Shown piece by piece: positions 10,866-21,744 of a stretch of DNA of 64,000 nt. The position numbers and the translations under genes were made by a program. The DNA comes from Mauremys mutica (taxonomy: Eukaryota > Chordata > Testudines > Geoemydidae): contig NC_059075.1 of the NCBI RefSeq assembly GCF_020497125.1, positions 27,254,003-27,318,002 on the forward strand. The letters are read 5' to 3'. Below the pieces are notes generated by a model. It was not told the origin of the DNA. It made no database searches and saw only the letters and a program-made list of their open reading frames with translations. The first letter of the stretch is position 1. Every line of letters starts with the position of its first letter.

Positions 10866-11339
10866 ATGTCTCCATGAAAGAGAGACATAGTTGCTCACCT
10901 TGTAATATTGTATATCTGAACTGAAATAAAAAATGTCATTGACCACTGCAGAGAGGGAAGTGGGCACCTCTTCATTTGAAGCTTCAGCATGCAGAAAACA
11001 GAATGGCATTGCCTTTCAATTACACACACCAAATTCTTCCTCCATAATTTAAAAAAAACCAAGCAAACATTTTTGTTACTAGCTTAGTCTTATGAGAGGT
11101 CTGTCTTTATGTTGTGATCAAAAGTAGCTGCCGGAAAGGGCATTTTAGCACCTGCTCTTTTCCCCAGTTCTTTATCTACATCCTTCAACTCACTCTCTAG
11201 AGTAATGTTATCATTTAAAACTTCTTCAGGCCAATAAGAAGGACAATCATCTCCTTTCTGGTCTACTGTCAGCAGCTTGTTTCAGTACCTTTCCCTTTTT
11301 GAAACCCTTGTAATAGCTTGCTCAGTATATTTCTGTATT
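10866..11339. other. Unassigned sequence
   Basis: No feature could be supported. The sequence leads into the Ty3/Gypsy relic on the minus strand and may include its decayed 3' flank. Confidence 0.35.
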
Positions 11340-11648
11340 GTTTTAACTTCTACCAGGTAAGTCATTTGTCCTCATTCCTTCATGACACCACTGTTTCACC
11401 CAGTTCCAGCCCTCCTTTCCCTGTGCCAATACTCTCTGATCTAAGCATATAATCCCAGAACTCATAACTTGTGGACTTTTTACTCTGTGTTTTTTATTTA
11501 GTCCTTTTGTTAAATCTTTGCTCAATAAAATCTAGTTTGTTAGGGACATTTTAGAACAAACTCTTCGGGGGGTTTCTCTGTGGTAGAAGTTGGGGGAGTC
11601 TGTATGGTAACAGAAAATGTACAATACAAATGTTGCAAACTTCATTAT

Positions 11649-11894
11649 TTAATGTCCTTTTAAGTATCTGTGCAAGGGTTCTTCTAGCCCATTTGTTGCT
11701 GAATGAAAAGCGGCAGACTTAGTGTGCTGTACTCCATTAATCCTGAGGAATGTTTGAAATTTCTCAGAAACCAGTTGAGGGCTGTTATCTGACATGATCC
11801 AGAAAACCCTTACACAGTGTACAGATTCCCACATACTTTGACGTTTCATTATGTATGGTGCTCTACTTCTGGCCACCTGCCATAAGCACCACAA
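11649..11894 (-). pseudogene. Ty3/Gypsy integrase core fragment
   Basis: The frame contains 'IMSDNSPQLVSEKFQTFLRI' and HSATNGLEEPLHR, matching the integrase pattern 'SDNG.QFVS..F..F' and 'H.ATNG.AER'. The catalytic Asp lies in SDN, and the downstream Glu block is degraded (NGLEEP for NGLAER). It is one piece of the pol relic at 11340-13860 and is not functional. Confidence 0.85.
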
Positions 11895-13642
11895 CTAAGT
11901 ACATTCATTTATTCTTCTCTGCAAATTCAGTACTTTGGCCAGGGCAGAGTGGCCCATGTCAGCGAATGACCTGAAGCAGTTTCAGTATCTTCTCTACAGT
12001 AAGACGCTGACCTTTCTATGTCCTCATCTGAGTATAGCCACCAAAAAGAACTTCTGGGTGAATTTTCTTTATCAGTCGACTTTGTGATATTCACATATCA
12101 ACCAGTATCCTCACTTGTAAACTGTTTGGTATTATTCCTCTGTAAACAATCATCCTGTATGGATAACTACATTTTTCTAGCAAAGTAGGGATAAAGTCTC
12201 TGTCTCCTTTCTGATTTGCTCATTTAGAAAAGGATGTGTTGAATTACTTTTAATTAAAACATTTCTTGTTTAGTATCCATAATTATAGAATTCTCTGGAT
12301 GTAATAGGAAAATCATCCAGGCAAGGGAATCTGCGCACAGTGATTTCACATCTGGCTGTGGCTCCACTCTTTTCAGCATTAGCATGTTTTACTGAAGTAG
12401 ACGCATTTAAAAAAATATTACCTCAGTCAGTGAGATATTACTGGTTTGAACAGTGCATTCCGTACCCCGTAACAGGAATGCTGCTGGAACTGGTATTAGC
12501 TTACTTTCAGAAAAAGATAAACTTTTTTTTTTTAATTGGGCCCTCTGTCCTTGATGTTATACTGATACACAGTCAGAAACAGAGCCCTTCTCTCTGTCCT
12601 GGCCGCTGTTAGAAGTGCGATATACTTGGTGCCTTTGGACCTAGTGGGCTAGATTCTGGCCTCTTTGGTGTAGAGGGCACAAAGAGATGTGGCCAAAAGT
12701 GTGTCATACTACAGTGATCCCAGGCTGGTGTAACCCATCGCCTTCCGGGCAGTGACATGCCAGAATAATTAGGATGTTCTAAATTACCCTGGGGGTTGAA
12801 CTGACCCCGATTGCCCCAAGAACTGGTAGACTGCTGTGATGTCACAAAGCCATTATTAGTCTTGCTTCCGGCCTTGCACTGAGCACAGCTTGGCCAGATC
12901 CAAGGATCAGTATGTTTACTAAAGACTTGAAGGGGATATTTTCCTGACAAGCACTCATGAAATGTAATTATCCCCATAATAGTGCCAAGCCCTTCTTTTT
13001 TAAGGAGAGTCTTTCCTCAGCTTTTTATATGTTCTGGAAGCAAATGTTATGCTTATCTTTCCCCCTTTACATATTTGTGGAATGATATTGCCTAAGCCCA
13101 TGAGAGAGACAGTGCATGCTAAGAGTATAGGAAGCTCTGAAATATAATGCCCCAGTACACAGGAGCTTTTCAGTTTTGCCTTTGCTTCCTTTTCAGTTTT
13201 ATCTCTTGAGCTACACTCATTTCACATTTTCTTCTTAACCTTGCAAACTGTTGACTGATTGAAGCTGATACATTTGGAATGAATCTTTCATAACCATTCA
13301 GCACTGCTATAAAAGATCCAAATGCTAAAATATTTTGGGGTACAGCCACATTCTCCAGAACTCATTATTTTTCAGGGGATGTTTCTGCATCTCTGCTGTG
13401 CCCCGAATAACGTCCATGCAGGAATAAAACACTTTTTTCTTTTTCTATCTGTAAAATCGTATTTTTACAGTCTTCTCTGAAACTCTGAGGAGTCTTACAC
13501 TTTCTTCGGTATCTTTCCCAATGATGAATGTGGCTTCCAAATGACAGATGGCCCCATTTAACCCCTGCAGTACCTAATGCATGATTCTCTGAACACTTCA
13601 ATGAAAAATATCCTCTTCCACAACCTGCTGATATGATTGAGA

Positions 13643-13855
13643 CTAATGAAGCTTTATAAATGTCACCCCTCTTGCCAAGTTAGCACAGAATTCTTCGGCT
13701 TTTGGAATCAGATTTCGATTTACCTCCAACCAGGAGTTTACTGGGACTTTATAATCCTCACAAATTCTGAAACGCCCATCAGTTTCTGGAACAGGTACAA
13801 CTGGTGCCATCCATTCCCTGAACTTGCCAGGTGAAATTACGTCCTGCTTGTGCAA
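13643..13855 (-). pseudogene. Ty3/Gypsy reverse transcriptase N-terminal fragment
   Basis: This 70-codon open piece carries EWMAPVVPVPETDGRFRICE and DYKVPVN, the family pattern 'W.AP.V.V.K.DG..RIC.DY..VN'. It ends as FIKLH, where the family has the F.KLD/DL motif A, so the fragment stops at the catalytic block. Upstream gag and protease were not found. Confidence 0.85.
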
Positions 13856-13860
13856 TTCTT

Positions 13861-14497
13861 TTACCTACCCATCTACTGGCCTCTTAGGTTCTATTAATAT
13901 TTTTAATTTTGGCATCACAGACCCAGGCTTCACAGGTTATTAATTGTGGTCACACAACAGCAGGATTCACAGTCCATTTGTTGCGCACTCAGAGCTATTA
14001 GAGTGCTACTACTACATAATATGTGCCATGGAGAATATTCCTAGAGGCATTGGAGAGCTAAGCCAATGGTATCAGACATCAGTGCCCCCAAATGCCAATG
14101 GCGAGGGGGCTAGTCATGTCATCTACTCCTAAGAATGAAAGGAATGCAAGCCTGAAAGCACTTGTGATCTAACGAGTGAGTGTCCGCACATTCCGATTCA
14201 TATCTTCTCCACTAGTGACCATACGCCAAAAAAGCCTGACTCCTATCCTTCTACAAGGGACTGCTTCTCCCCACACCAGATGTGACTGTGGGCATTCCTT
14301 GGGAGGAAAATGGGGCCCCAAGAGCCTCTCATCACAGATATGTACTGAATATGAGGCTCCCTCTGTCTCCTTTCCATTTCCAGTGTGTTGGAGAAGGGTT
14401 ATACACCTTGTTCTTTATTGACAATGAAGGAGTAATATTTTGAGTATAAACAGGATTTGCTGTAAGCACCACTGAGCATTTCCTATGTAAGTGAGAG
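13861..14497. other. Unassigned sequence
   Basis: No gene or repeat could be assigned. The upstream part of the Gypsy relic may lie here in unrecognisable form. Confidence 0.35.
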
Positions 14498-16649
14498 TGG
14501 GACACTGGCAGACCAGGTGCCAGCTCATGTCAGGGCCCCTGGTCCTCAACTGAACACTGACAAATACAGAGCTGGAGCCAGTCTGGTTCACCTGTGTGTT
14601 CAGACTTCATGAACTGCTTGTAAGTTGCTGCATGCATTAATCTCACTTGTAATATCTGTATTCCATGTTATAATGTAATAGTTAAGTGTTTGCTCTGTAA
14701 CTGTAAATCACCAGACAGGAGAGAAGCGTTAACAATACTAGTTTCCAACTGGAGATGTTATCCTCTGCCTAACAAAGGAGGCCCATCAACACCAGATGAA
14801 GCATTGTGCATGTCAGAGAACAAAAGAGTTTGTTGATTGCTTCCTTCCCCACCACATGAAGAGGAGATGTGCAAGTGAATTGCTCCCAAGGGCTGTATTT
14901 GAAGCTTGATGCAGAAGGGGGTAAGGAATAAAAAAACCTAACAAGGAGGAACAGTATCTTTTTTGCTGCTTGGACTCTATGGGGCAAGGATTACTAAGCA
15001 TACACAAAAGATGCTCGGTGCTTGGCCTGGGTTAGCCCGAAAAGACATATAGAGCTTGCTTATCATAGAAACTTCTGCTATGTTTTGAAATTTAAGATTG
15101 AAACTCATTTGTGTGTATATGTTTATCTGCTTTAACCTTGTAAATAGCTCTTTTATTTCCTTTTCCTAGTTAATAAATCTATAGATAGTTCATTATATGA
15201 CTGGCTACAAGCATTGTCTTTGATGTGAGATCTAAGGTGCAGATGACTGGCCCTTTGGGACTGGGAGTAACCTGAATGTTGCTGTGATCTTTGGTGTAAG
15301 GGACCGTCTATCACAAACGTAAGCTTACCTGAGTGGCAAAATAGATAGAAATACCCAAGGGGACTGTGGCGTTCCCCTGGTGTTATCTGGACCAGTGATC
15401 TGCTGGGTCACTCCAGTCCTCCAGTCTGGGAGCCAGCCTTACCCTGCGCTGCTGTGAGAACCCCCACTCCTGGGCTGTTCATGCACAGCCTCTGGCATGT
15501 AAGCTGCTCCTTGGATCGTGCAACTGAATGACACTAGCCAATATCTCTGGTCCCAGACACAACCCTAGGAACATCCGTCTTGCAGTGTCCCGTTATGCCT
15601 CCTGGACGCTGCAAGCTTATATGAGTTCATCAATTTAACAAAGAAATTGATATGTACCAGGCTTGTTATCCCAAGGGGAGTCTCTGACATGCTTCAAACC
15701 AAATGCACTGATTCAGGTAGAATAAACAAACAGATTTATTAACTACAAAGATAGATTTTAAGTGACATTAAGTGATAGGCAAAAAGTCGGAGCGGTTACC
15801 AAAATAAAATAAAATATAAGCACGCAGTCTAAACTCTCAACCCTATTAGACTGGGCAACATCTAGATTAAGCAGTTTTCTCACCCCACTGGATATTGCAG
15901 TCCTTAATATACAGCTTTCCTTAAACCTGGGCCAATCTCCTCTGTTGGAGTCTTGTCTTCTCCTCAGTGTCTTGGTTGCTTGTAGCATAGGTGGGGGCAG
16001 GAGAAGGGCCCATGTTTTATACCCTCAGTCCATGTGCTTGGGGAACACAAGTCCAGGCATGTCTGGGAGGCATTGCTGAGTCTCTCCAAGCAAGGTTGAG
16101 CAATTCCCCTGGTGTGGCCTTATGCAGGAGAGTCATTGCATTGTAGCTCCCTTGCTGGACAATGGCTGTTGATGGGTTGTTTGACACCCTGCCCGGGCGT
16201 TGGTTATTTTCCTTCCTTGCCTCTGAGGAGCTAATATCTGGCTGATTCCCCAATTTACAGCATGTTTTAGTGACCACCATACAACACAATTCTCATAACT
16301 TCACATGCATTAATGATACACATATATGGATAGAGAAATGCCTTTCAGCAGCTCACAACCTTTCTCCTGATACCTTATAAAGCATACTTTATACGTAAGA
16401 TCATAATTATATGAAAATGAGGAATATGGGGGTTACAGTACGCTCCCCCAAGGCATAGAATGTCACAGCAACTGGCTGTGACTCCACGTTAAGGCTGTTA
16501 TAGTGCCTGATGAGTTTACACTTGATACTCAGTGGGTGGAATCTAAGTATAAAACTCACAGCCAATTTGGGGTTTATGCCCTGCTTCTTAACAGTCTGTC
16601 CTAAGGTTGGTATTGATGCACTTGAGCCACTGCAGGACAGCTTAGCACA
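14498..16649 (+). mobile_element. LTR of family A, interrupted by another LTR
   Basis: The 5' part (14498-15364) aligns by eye with the clean solo LTR at 24686-25728: CACTGGCAGACCAGG start, 'TAAGTTGCTGCATGCATTAA', TAATAAATC with AATAAA at 15172-15177, and 'ACTGGGAGTAACCTGAATG'. The 3' part resumes at 16468 ('GGCTGTGACTCCAC', 'CCCTGCTTCTTAACAGTCTG') and ends near GCACA at 16649. Flanks GAGAG and GAGAT suggest a 5-bp duplication with one change. No viral genes adjoin it. Confidence 0.8.
15365..16467 (-). mobile_element. LTR of family B, reverse, nested in an LTR of family A
   Basis: On the plus strand it runs from TGTGGCGTTCCCCTGG to CATAGAATGTCACA, the TG...CA ends of a reversed LTR. A reversed polyadenylation region (TTTATT near 15736) lies inside. 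Flanks GGGAC and GCAAC are compatible with a diverged 5-bp duplication. A related copy begins TGTGACGTTCCCC at 50951, and both share 'AGTTTATTAACTACAAAGAT'-like sequence. Confidence 0.75.
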
Positions 16650-17881
16650 GAGATTCACAATTAGAAATGAGGTAGTAAAGCTTTCGTGCAAGAGAGTGTT
16701 TAATATGGGTCCATAGTGAAGGTTGTGGCTAACAGTACAACAGAACAGAAAGGTCTGGTGCAGAACTGCAGTATCCTATGTTCTCCATCCCATCGGTCTG
16801 CAGGTTTGAACATACCAGAGCAGTGCAGACTACTGTTGTATTTCCCGGATAAAGTTAAGGCAGGAGAATGCTTCTGTCATTTCCTGATCTCTGCCAGTCA
16901 TGGCCAGAGCTGAGAGTTAGGCGTTTTTAAATCACCAAGCCAACTTCTAATTATACACGTGGCCCAAGGTCAGCACCCTCTTATGGGGTCCTCTGAAAGT
17001 CATGGAACGTTTTCCAGCTGATGATGTTTTCCTCAGGTGCTTCCTGTTTCATAGGACAGGGCCACACAAATATGTCAATGGCAGGAAATCGTGTTGTAAT
17101 ATATGAAAGTAGCTTCTCACTGGCTTTTTTTGGGAGATAGGTCTGTGCCGTCCAGGCTTCCTTGCAGTTTAACTTTGTAGGGAAGCCTGTTCCTCAAGCC
17201 ATTTGCAGGGCAGGGAAGGAAGAGCTTCCTGAATGGCATAAACAAGCTCAAAATGACATGTTACTATGAAAACCTGCCAAAGCAGAGCGGCGGTTGTGAA
17301 TCCATTTGGGATGCTGCAAGGTTGGACTGTTTCCACAGCTTCTTGTTCTAAAAGCTAATGCTTTTCTTCCAGCAGTGGCTACAGTCCTGAGGGAATTATA
17401 TGTTTACAGCAGGGCTCTAATCTTTCATATGAAAGCTTTGATGGTTTTCCAGAGACGGTGAACCACAAGCTCTAGTGGAGAAAAAAATAGATCCCCAGCC
17501 ATTTTTTATGGGATGTTCAGGGTGAAGTGCGTCAGTAATCTGTTTAAGCTTCAGTTAGAGAAGGGCCCAGGACACAGATCTATACACAATGTACTTTGGG
17601 GAAGTTCAGATTCCAATCCAGATGCAATCTTGGTGACCATGGGTATAGATACACTACACTTCAATTTCAGCGGCAGGTAGGGTGCAGGCATATCACATAC
17701 CACAATGAAAAGCAGGCTGTGTCCACACTGCTGTGTGTAACCACATGTGGCAAAGAAAGGCTCTGGCAGAGGGGAGGCAGGAGAAAGGCTTGAGTAGCTG
17801 CTGGAGCCTTTCACTGTGGCATGGAAAGGCTCTGTCATGGGGGGCGGGGGGAGGGGGCAGCAGGGAAAAGCCTCCCCCATT
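16650..17881. other. Unassigned sequence with a diverged repeat
   Basis: About 16800-17000 ('AGTCATGGCCAGAGCTGAG', GTTAGGCGTTTTTAAATCAC) is related to 21440-21640 ('AGTCATGGCCAGGAGTGGC', GCTAGGCGTTTTATTGCAC). From about 17640, motifs such as GGCTCTGGCAGAGGGGAGGC recur in modified form just after 18885, suggesting that the hAT at 17882 landed in another unnamed repeat. Confidence 0.4.
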
Positions 17882-18874
17882 TAGGGTGACCAGACAGCAA
17901 ATGTGAAAAATCAGGACAGGGTGTGTGTGGGGGTGGTGGTGGTGGTAATAGGAGCCTATATAAGGGCTTGGCTACACTTGAGAGTTGCAGCGCTGGTGGA
18001 GGCTTTCCAGCACTACAACTTAGTAACTGTCCACACCTGCAAGGCACATCCAGCGCTGCAACTCCCTGGCTGCAGCGCTGGCTGTACACCTGGTCTGCTT
18101 GAGGTGTAATGAGTGCAGCGCTGGTGATGCAGCGCTGCTCGTCAGGTGTGGCCACACACCAGCGCTGTTATTGGCCTCCAGGGTATTAGGAGATATCCCA
18201 GAATGCTTTTAACTAAATTACTCTCTTTGTTTTGTTATGCAGCCTCTCTTTGTTTTGTTGTGAACTCGGGGCTCCGGGAGCTGCTTATCTAAAAAACAAA
18301 CACAGCTCCTGTTTGCTGTGATCAATCTGTAACTGACTGTGAACAATCAAATGAGATAACCCCTGTGAATGAGGCAGGCAGGGGGATGAGTGTTTGCTTT
18401 TGACGAGAGAAACAGCAGGGGTGGGGCGGAGAAAGGGAGTCCGTTGGAGCAGCTGCTTATCTGGTCTGCAGGCTGTTTGCAGTTAAGAGTAAGGGGTCGG
18501 GAAAATTTTCTGATTTTGCAAGGCAGGGAGCAGATACACAGTGTCGGCTCCAAAATTCCACTCTCTCTCTCTCCCCCGCTCCCTGTCACACTACACCCCA
18601 CCCCTCTCTTTTGAAAAGCATGTTGCTGCCACTTGAACGCTGGGATAGCTGCCCATAATGCATCACTCCCAACAGCGCTGCAAATGCTGCAAATGTGGCC
18701 ACACTGCAGCGCTGGTAGCTGTGAGTGTGGCCACACACCAGCGCTTTCCCTACACAGCTGTACGACCAGCGCTGTAATTCCCAGCACTGCAACTCTCAAG
18801 TGTAGCCAAGCCCTAAGAAAAAGACCCAAGAAGCGGGACTGTCCCTATAAAATCGGGACATTTGGTCACCCTAC
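17882..18874. mobile_element. hAT-type MITE, TAGGGTGACCAGA ends, interrupted
   Basis: The two halves (17882-17963 and 18814-18874) together match the small element at 2487-2610. An 8-bp duplication CCCCCATT flanks it (17874-17881 and 18875-18882), fitting hAT. A CAGCGCTG-rich Harbinger element is inserted in its middle. A GT/GGT microsatellite sits at about 17921-17947. Confidence 0.88.
17964..18813 (+). mobile_element. PIF/Harbinger-type element rich in CAGCGCTG, copy 1 (850 bp)
   Basis: Long terminal inverted repeats start GGGCTTGGCTACACTTGAG and end with its complement. TAA flanks both sides (17961-17963, 18814-18816). The uninterrupted sibling of the host at 2487-2610 reads CTATATAAGAAAAAG at this point, so TAA is a true 3-bp target duplication. 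Nine exact CAGCGCTG octamers were counted by eye, all within about 200 bp of either end. No transposase frame; the 160-codon reverse frame here reflects repeat composition. Confidence 0.9.
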
Positions 18875-18979
18875 CCCCCATTCCAGAGCCTTGTCCTGCA
18901 GTGGGGAAAGGCTCCGGCAGCTGGACATTACGTAGATGGGAACGCATGGCTTGGGTGAGTAGAAAGCTGTGTAGGGTAT

Positions 18980-19466
18980 TGTCACAGGGCAGGTTCCCTC
19001 ACCCTAAGTTCTTACTGTAAACAGTCCTTGTGTACACCACTGGCATGTGAACACCAAGTGCTTTATTTACAATGTGCTTTATAAACGTTTGTTGCTTACA
19101 GCATAAGGCTTATCCACAAGGGTCGGGGGAGAGTTCTCACCTTTCTGAGATCTTGGGCTTCTCTGGCCCTTCCTTCGAGCCTAGGGTCGCCAACTCTCCA
19201 GGATTGGCCTGGAGTCTCCCGGAATCCCTGGCATTGATCTCCCAGTGACTATTGAAAGCAATCCGGGATATTTTAATAGGATATTTTAAGAAAATGACAT
19301 TATGTCATGTTGCGGGGGGTGGGGGTGGGAATCTCCCGGAATAGTTGGCAGTCAGAGTTGGCCACCCTATTCCAGCCTTCTTCCTGCCTCTTTTAACTGT
19401 TTCTAGCTGACAAACTGAGTCACTTAGTACTTAAACTACCTCGTCAATTTACCCCGTGTGGTGACA
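18980..19466 (-). mobile_element. Possible reverse LTR, interrupted by a hAT
   Basis: Plus-strand ends TGTCACAGGGCAGG and GTGTGGTGACA are consistent with TG...CA of a reversed LTR, and TTTATT near 19062 is a reversed AATAAA. No matching 5-bp duplication was found, so LTR identity is tentative. A hAT MITE is nested at 19182-19369. Confidence 0.45.
19182..19369. mobile_element. hAT-type MITE, TAGGGTCGCCAACTC ends
   Basis: Ends TAGGGTCGCCAACTC and GAGTTGGCCACCCTA form an inverted repeat. The flanks TTCGAGCC (19174-19181) and TTCCAGCC (19370-19377) are an 8-bp duplication with one change. 188 bp, non-coding, with a G-rich run in the middle. Confidence 0.88.
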
Positions 19467-19479
19467 CTTCCAAAGTGCA

Positions 19480-19680
19480 CAGAGTGGTGAGTCTGCCTCA
19501 GCGACGCAGTTATACCAACCTAACCCCCGGGGTAGACAGCACTATGTCTATGGAAGGGTTTCTCCTGTTGATATGGCCATCCCCTCACAAGGAGGTGGAG
19601 TACCTATGCCTCTGGGGGAAGGTCTCCTAGCAGCATAGGTAGTGCCTTCCCGCACTACAAGAGCACAGCTGCAGCGCTGT
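19480..19680. mobile_element. Harbinger-type MITE fragment
   Basis: Internal sequence (GCAGTTATACCAACCTAA, GGTGGAGTACCTATG, 'CACAGCTGCAGCGCTGTAA') resembles the interior and 3' part of the MITE that follows at 19683-19974. The left end is missing or unrecognised. Confidence 0.55.
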
Positions 19681-19682
19681 AA

Positions 19683-19974
19683 GGCTATGTCTACACACGC
19701 ACTTTGTCAGTATAACTTATGTCACTCAGAGGTGTGAAAAAATACACCCCCGAGAAACGTAAGTTACACCTACAGAAGCACCGGTGTGGGCAGCGCTATC
19801 TTGGTGGGAGAGCTTCTCCCACCAACATAACTACCACCATTCATGGAGGTGGTTTTATTATGTCAATGGGAGAGTTCTCTCCTATTGGCATAGAGAAGCT
19901 ACATGGAGATCTTACAGCAGCGCAGCTGCATTGGTAGAGCGGTGCTGCTGTTGCTCTCTGGTGTTGACATGGCC
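19683..19974. mobile_element. PIF/Harbinger-type MITE (292 bp)
   Basis: Left end GGCTATGTCTACACAC and right end GTTGACATGGCC are flanked by TAA on both sides (19680-19682, 19975-19977). No coding capacity. A local inverted pair (GGGAGAGCTTCTCCC) lies inside. Confidence 0.85.
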
Positions 19975-20200
19975 TAAGCGTAGACAATCCCTCAGACTGT
20001 CACAGGTACCTGCTCAGCACATACCCCACCCTTCTGGCGTGTCTGTATTCTACTTGCCTAAGCTGTGTCTCACTGTCTATACTGTTACTTAAACCAGTGC
20101 TGGGGGGCTACCTGAGTCCATACTCTACTCGCTGCTGAAAGAAGCATTCAGTGTAAATGTCGCCTCTGTACTCTAAATTCAAGGGTCATGTTGCCACTAA

Positions 20201-20996
20201 GGGCTTGGCTACACTTGAAAGTTGCAGCGCTGGGAGTTACAGCGCTGGTCATGCAGCTGTGCAGGAACAGCGCTGGTGTGTGGCCACACTCACAGCTACC
20301 AGCGCTGGTGTGTGGCCACATTTGCAGCATTTACAGCGCTGTTGGGAGTGCTGCATTATGGGCAGCTATCCCAGCATTCAAGTGGCAACAACGTGCTTTT
20401 CAAAAGAGGGGGGTGGAGGGTGGTGTACTGTGACAGGGAGCAGGGAAGATAGAGAGAGTGGATTTTTGGAGCCAACACTGTGTGTTAGCTTCCTGGATTG
20501 AAAAATCACAAAATGTTCGCGAACCCTTAGTCTTAATTGCAAACAGCCTGCATCCAACGCTGTTTCTCTTCTGTCAAGCAAACATTCACTCCCTGCCTCT
20601 CATTTGATCGTTCACAGCCAGGTACAGATAGCTCCTGTTTGCTGTGATCAGTGTTTGTTTTTTTAGATAAGCAGTTCAACGGAGCTCCGATCGGAGTTCA
20701 CAACACAACAAAGAGAGGCTGCATAACAAAACAAAGAGAGTAATTTAGTTAAAAGCATTCTGGGAAATCTCCTTATTTCCTGGAGGCCAATAAAAGCGCT
20801 GGTGTGTGTCCACACTTGATGAGCAGCGCTGGATCACCAGCGCTGCAATCGCTACACCCCAACCTGACCAGGTGTACAGCCAGCGCTGCAGCCAGGGAGT
20901 TGCAGCGCTGGATGTGCCTTGCAGGTGTGGACGGTTACTAATTGCAGCGCTGGAAAGCCTCTACCAGCGCTGCAACTTGCAAGTGTAGCCAAGCCC
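20201..20996 (-). mobile_element. PIF/Harbinger-type element rich in CAGCGCTG, copy 2 (796 bp)
   Basis: Same family as 17964-18813 but inverted: its right end ('CAGCGCTGCAACTTGCAAG' to CCAAGCCC) matches the left end of copy 1. TAA precedes and TTA follows (20198-20200, 20997-20999). Eleven exact CAGCGCTG octamers were counted by eye, clustered at about 20225-20345 and 20805-20980. No transposase. Confidence 0.88.
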
Positions 20997-21170
20997 TTAG
21001 TATCTTAAACATAAGGAATTCCTTCACTCTCATCAATCCCAAGCTTCTGCAGTGCGTTTCTTTTATTGTTTCACGCTCTCTTGGCACCAGGTTATTTTGT
21101 GTTTCTAATGTTGTGTATTGTTGTGTTCTTTAGGGCCCAGTTCAGCCAATGCCTGGGGACAGAGCCTCAT

Positions 21171-21245
21171 CTGGTGTCAACTGTCATAGCTCCATTGAAG
21201 ACAATGCCACTATGACAGTTTACACCAGATCGTGATCTGACCTCT
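21171..21245. repeat. Short palindromic interspersed repeat (TTTACACCAG family)
   Basis: CTGGTGTCAACTGTCATAGC on the left pairs with a GACAGTTTACACCAG arm on the right, followed by GTGATCTGACC. Same family as 2268-2346 and 53329-53402. Confidence 0.6.
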
Positions 21246-21330
21246 GGCTTTCATGCAGGTGTATGACATGGGTCTGATCCACTACCCACTGAAGCTAATG
21301 GAAAGGCCCCCATCAAGCCTTGTGCATGTG

Positions 21331-21739
21331 TGTGACTGTACCCTCCCTTGTGTGGTCTACTTGTAGGCCAGTTAGAACTGCACTCCTTGAGCACAGGACA
21401 AGAACTTCTCCTAACCTACTCGTCTAGCACCCCTGCTGCACAAGGCGAGGTGAACAGCACCCAAAAAATGCAGGAGCAGGCGCGTAGACTGTGTGCCCAC
21501 AGGAGCATTCCGTTTGGCAGAACACGTCTGCTCTCATTTCCTGAGCCCCACAAGTCATGGCCAGGAGTGGCAGCTAGGCGTTTTATTGCACAAATCAACC
21601 TTCCAACTACACCCCGGGCTCAATGTTAACACAAGTTCCTGGACTTCTCTGCAGCGCCTTCCAGTGTTCCCTCTGGTGGTAGTGAGGAGGGCACAGCTCT
21701 TTGCCATCTCTTTACTGTGAGCTGTGGCTGAATGACACA
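21331..21739 (-). mobile_element. Possible reverse LTR
   Basis: Plus-strand ends TGTGACTGTACCC and GAATGACACA fit a reversed LTR, with GTTTTATTGCAC near 21580 as a reversed polyadenylation region. Its 3' half is related to 16800-17000. No target duplication was found. Confidence 0.4.
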
Positions 21740-21744
21740 GTTAA

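Larger units (their letters stand above)
11340..13860 (-). mobile_element. Decayed Ty3/Gypsy retrotransposon pol region
   Basis: Reading the minus strand from 13860 downward, pol domains appear in the expected order, broken by many stops and frameshifts. An RT start has 'FREWMAPVVPVPETDGRFRI' (about 13820-13760). An RNase H-like stretch has 'ELPILLAC' and 'KAEERLSL' (about 13130-12990). An integrase zinc/linker part has SFWWLYSDEDIE (about 12060-12000). The integrase core has 'SDNSPQLVSEKFQTFL' (about 11800-11740), and a GPY/F-type end has MTYLVEV (about 11350). The order RT-RNaseH-IN identifies Ty3/Gypsy. Flanking LTRs were not identified. Confidence 0.85.

Noticed and set aside
12609..12977. 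122-codon minus-strand frame as a possible gene
   Set aside because: Its start (GIITFHECLSGKYPL) is part of the Gypsy RNase H region; the remainder is unrelated filler.
17980..18780. CRISPR-like regularly spaced repeats (CAGCGCTG)
   Set aside because: Octamers are palindromic, irregularly spaced and confined to transposon ends in a vertebrate genome.
18347..18829. 160-codon minus-strand frame
   Set aside because: It spans the inverted-repeat end of a non-autonomous Harbinger element and matches no transposase motif.
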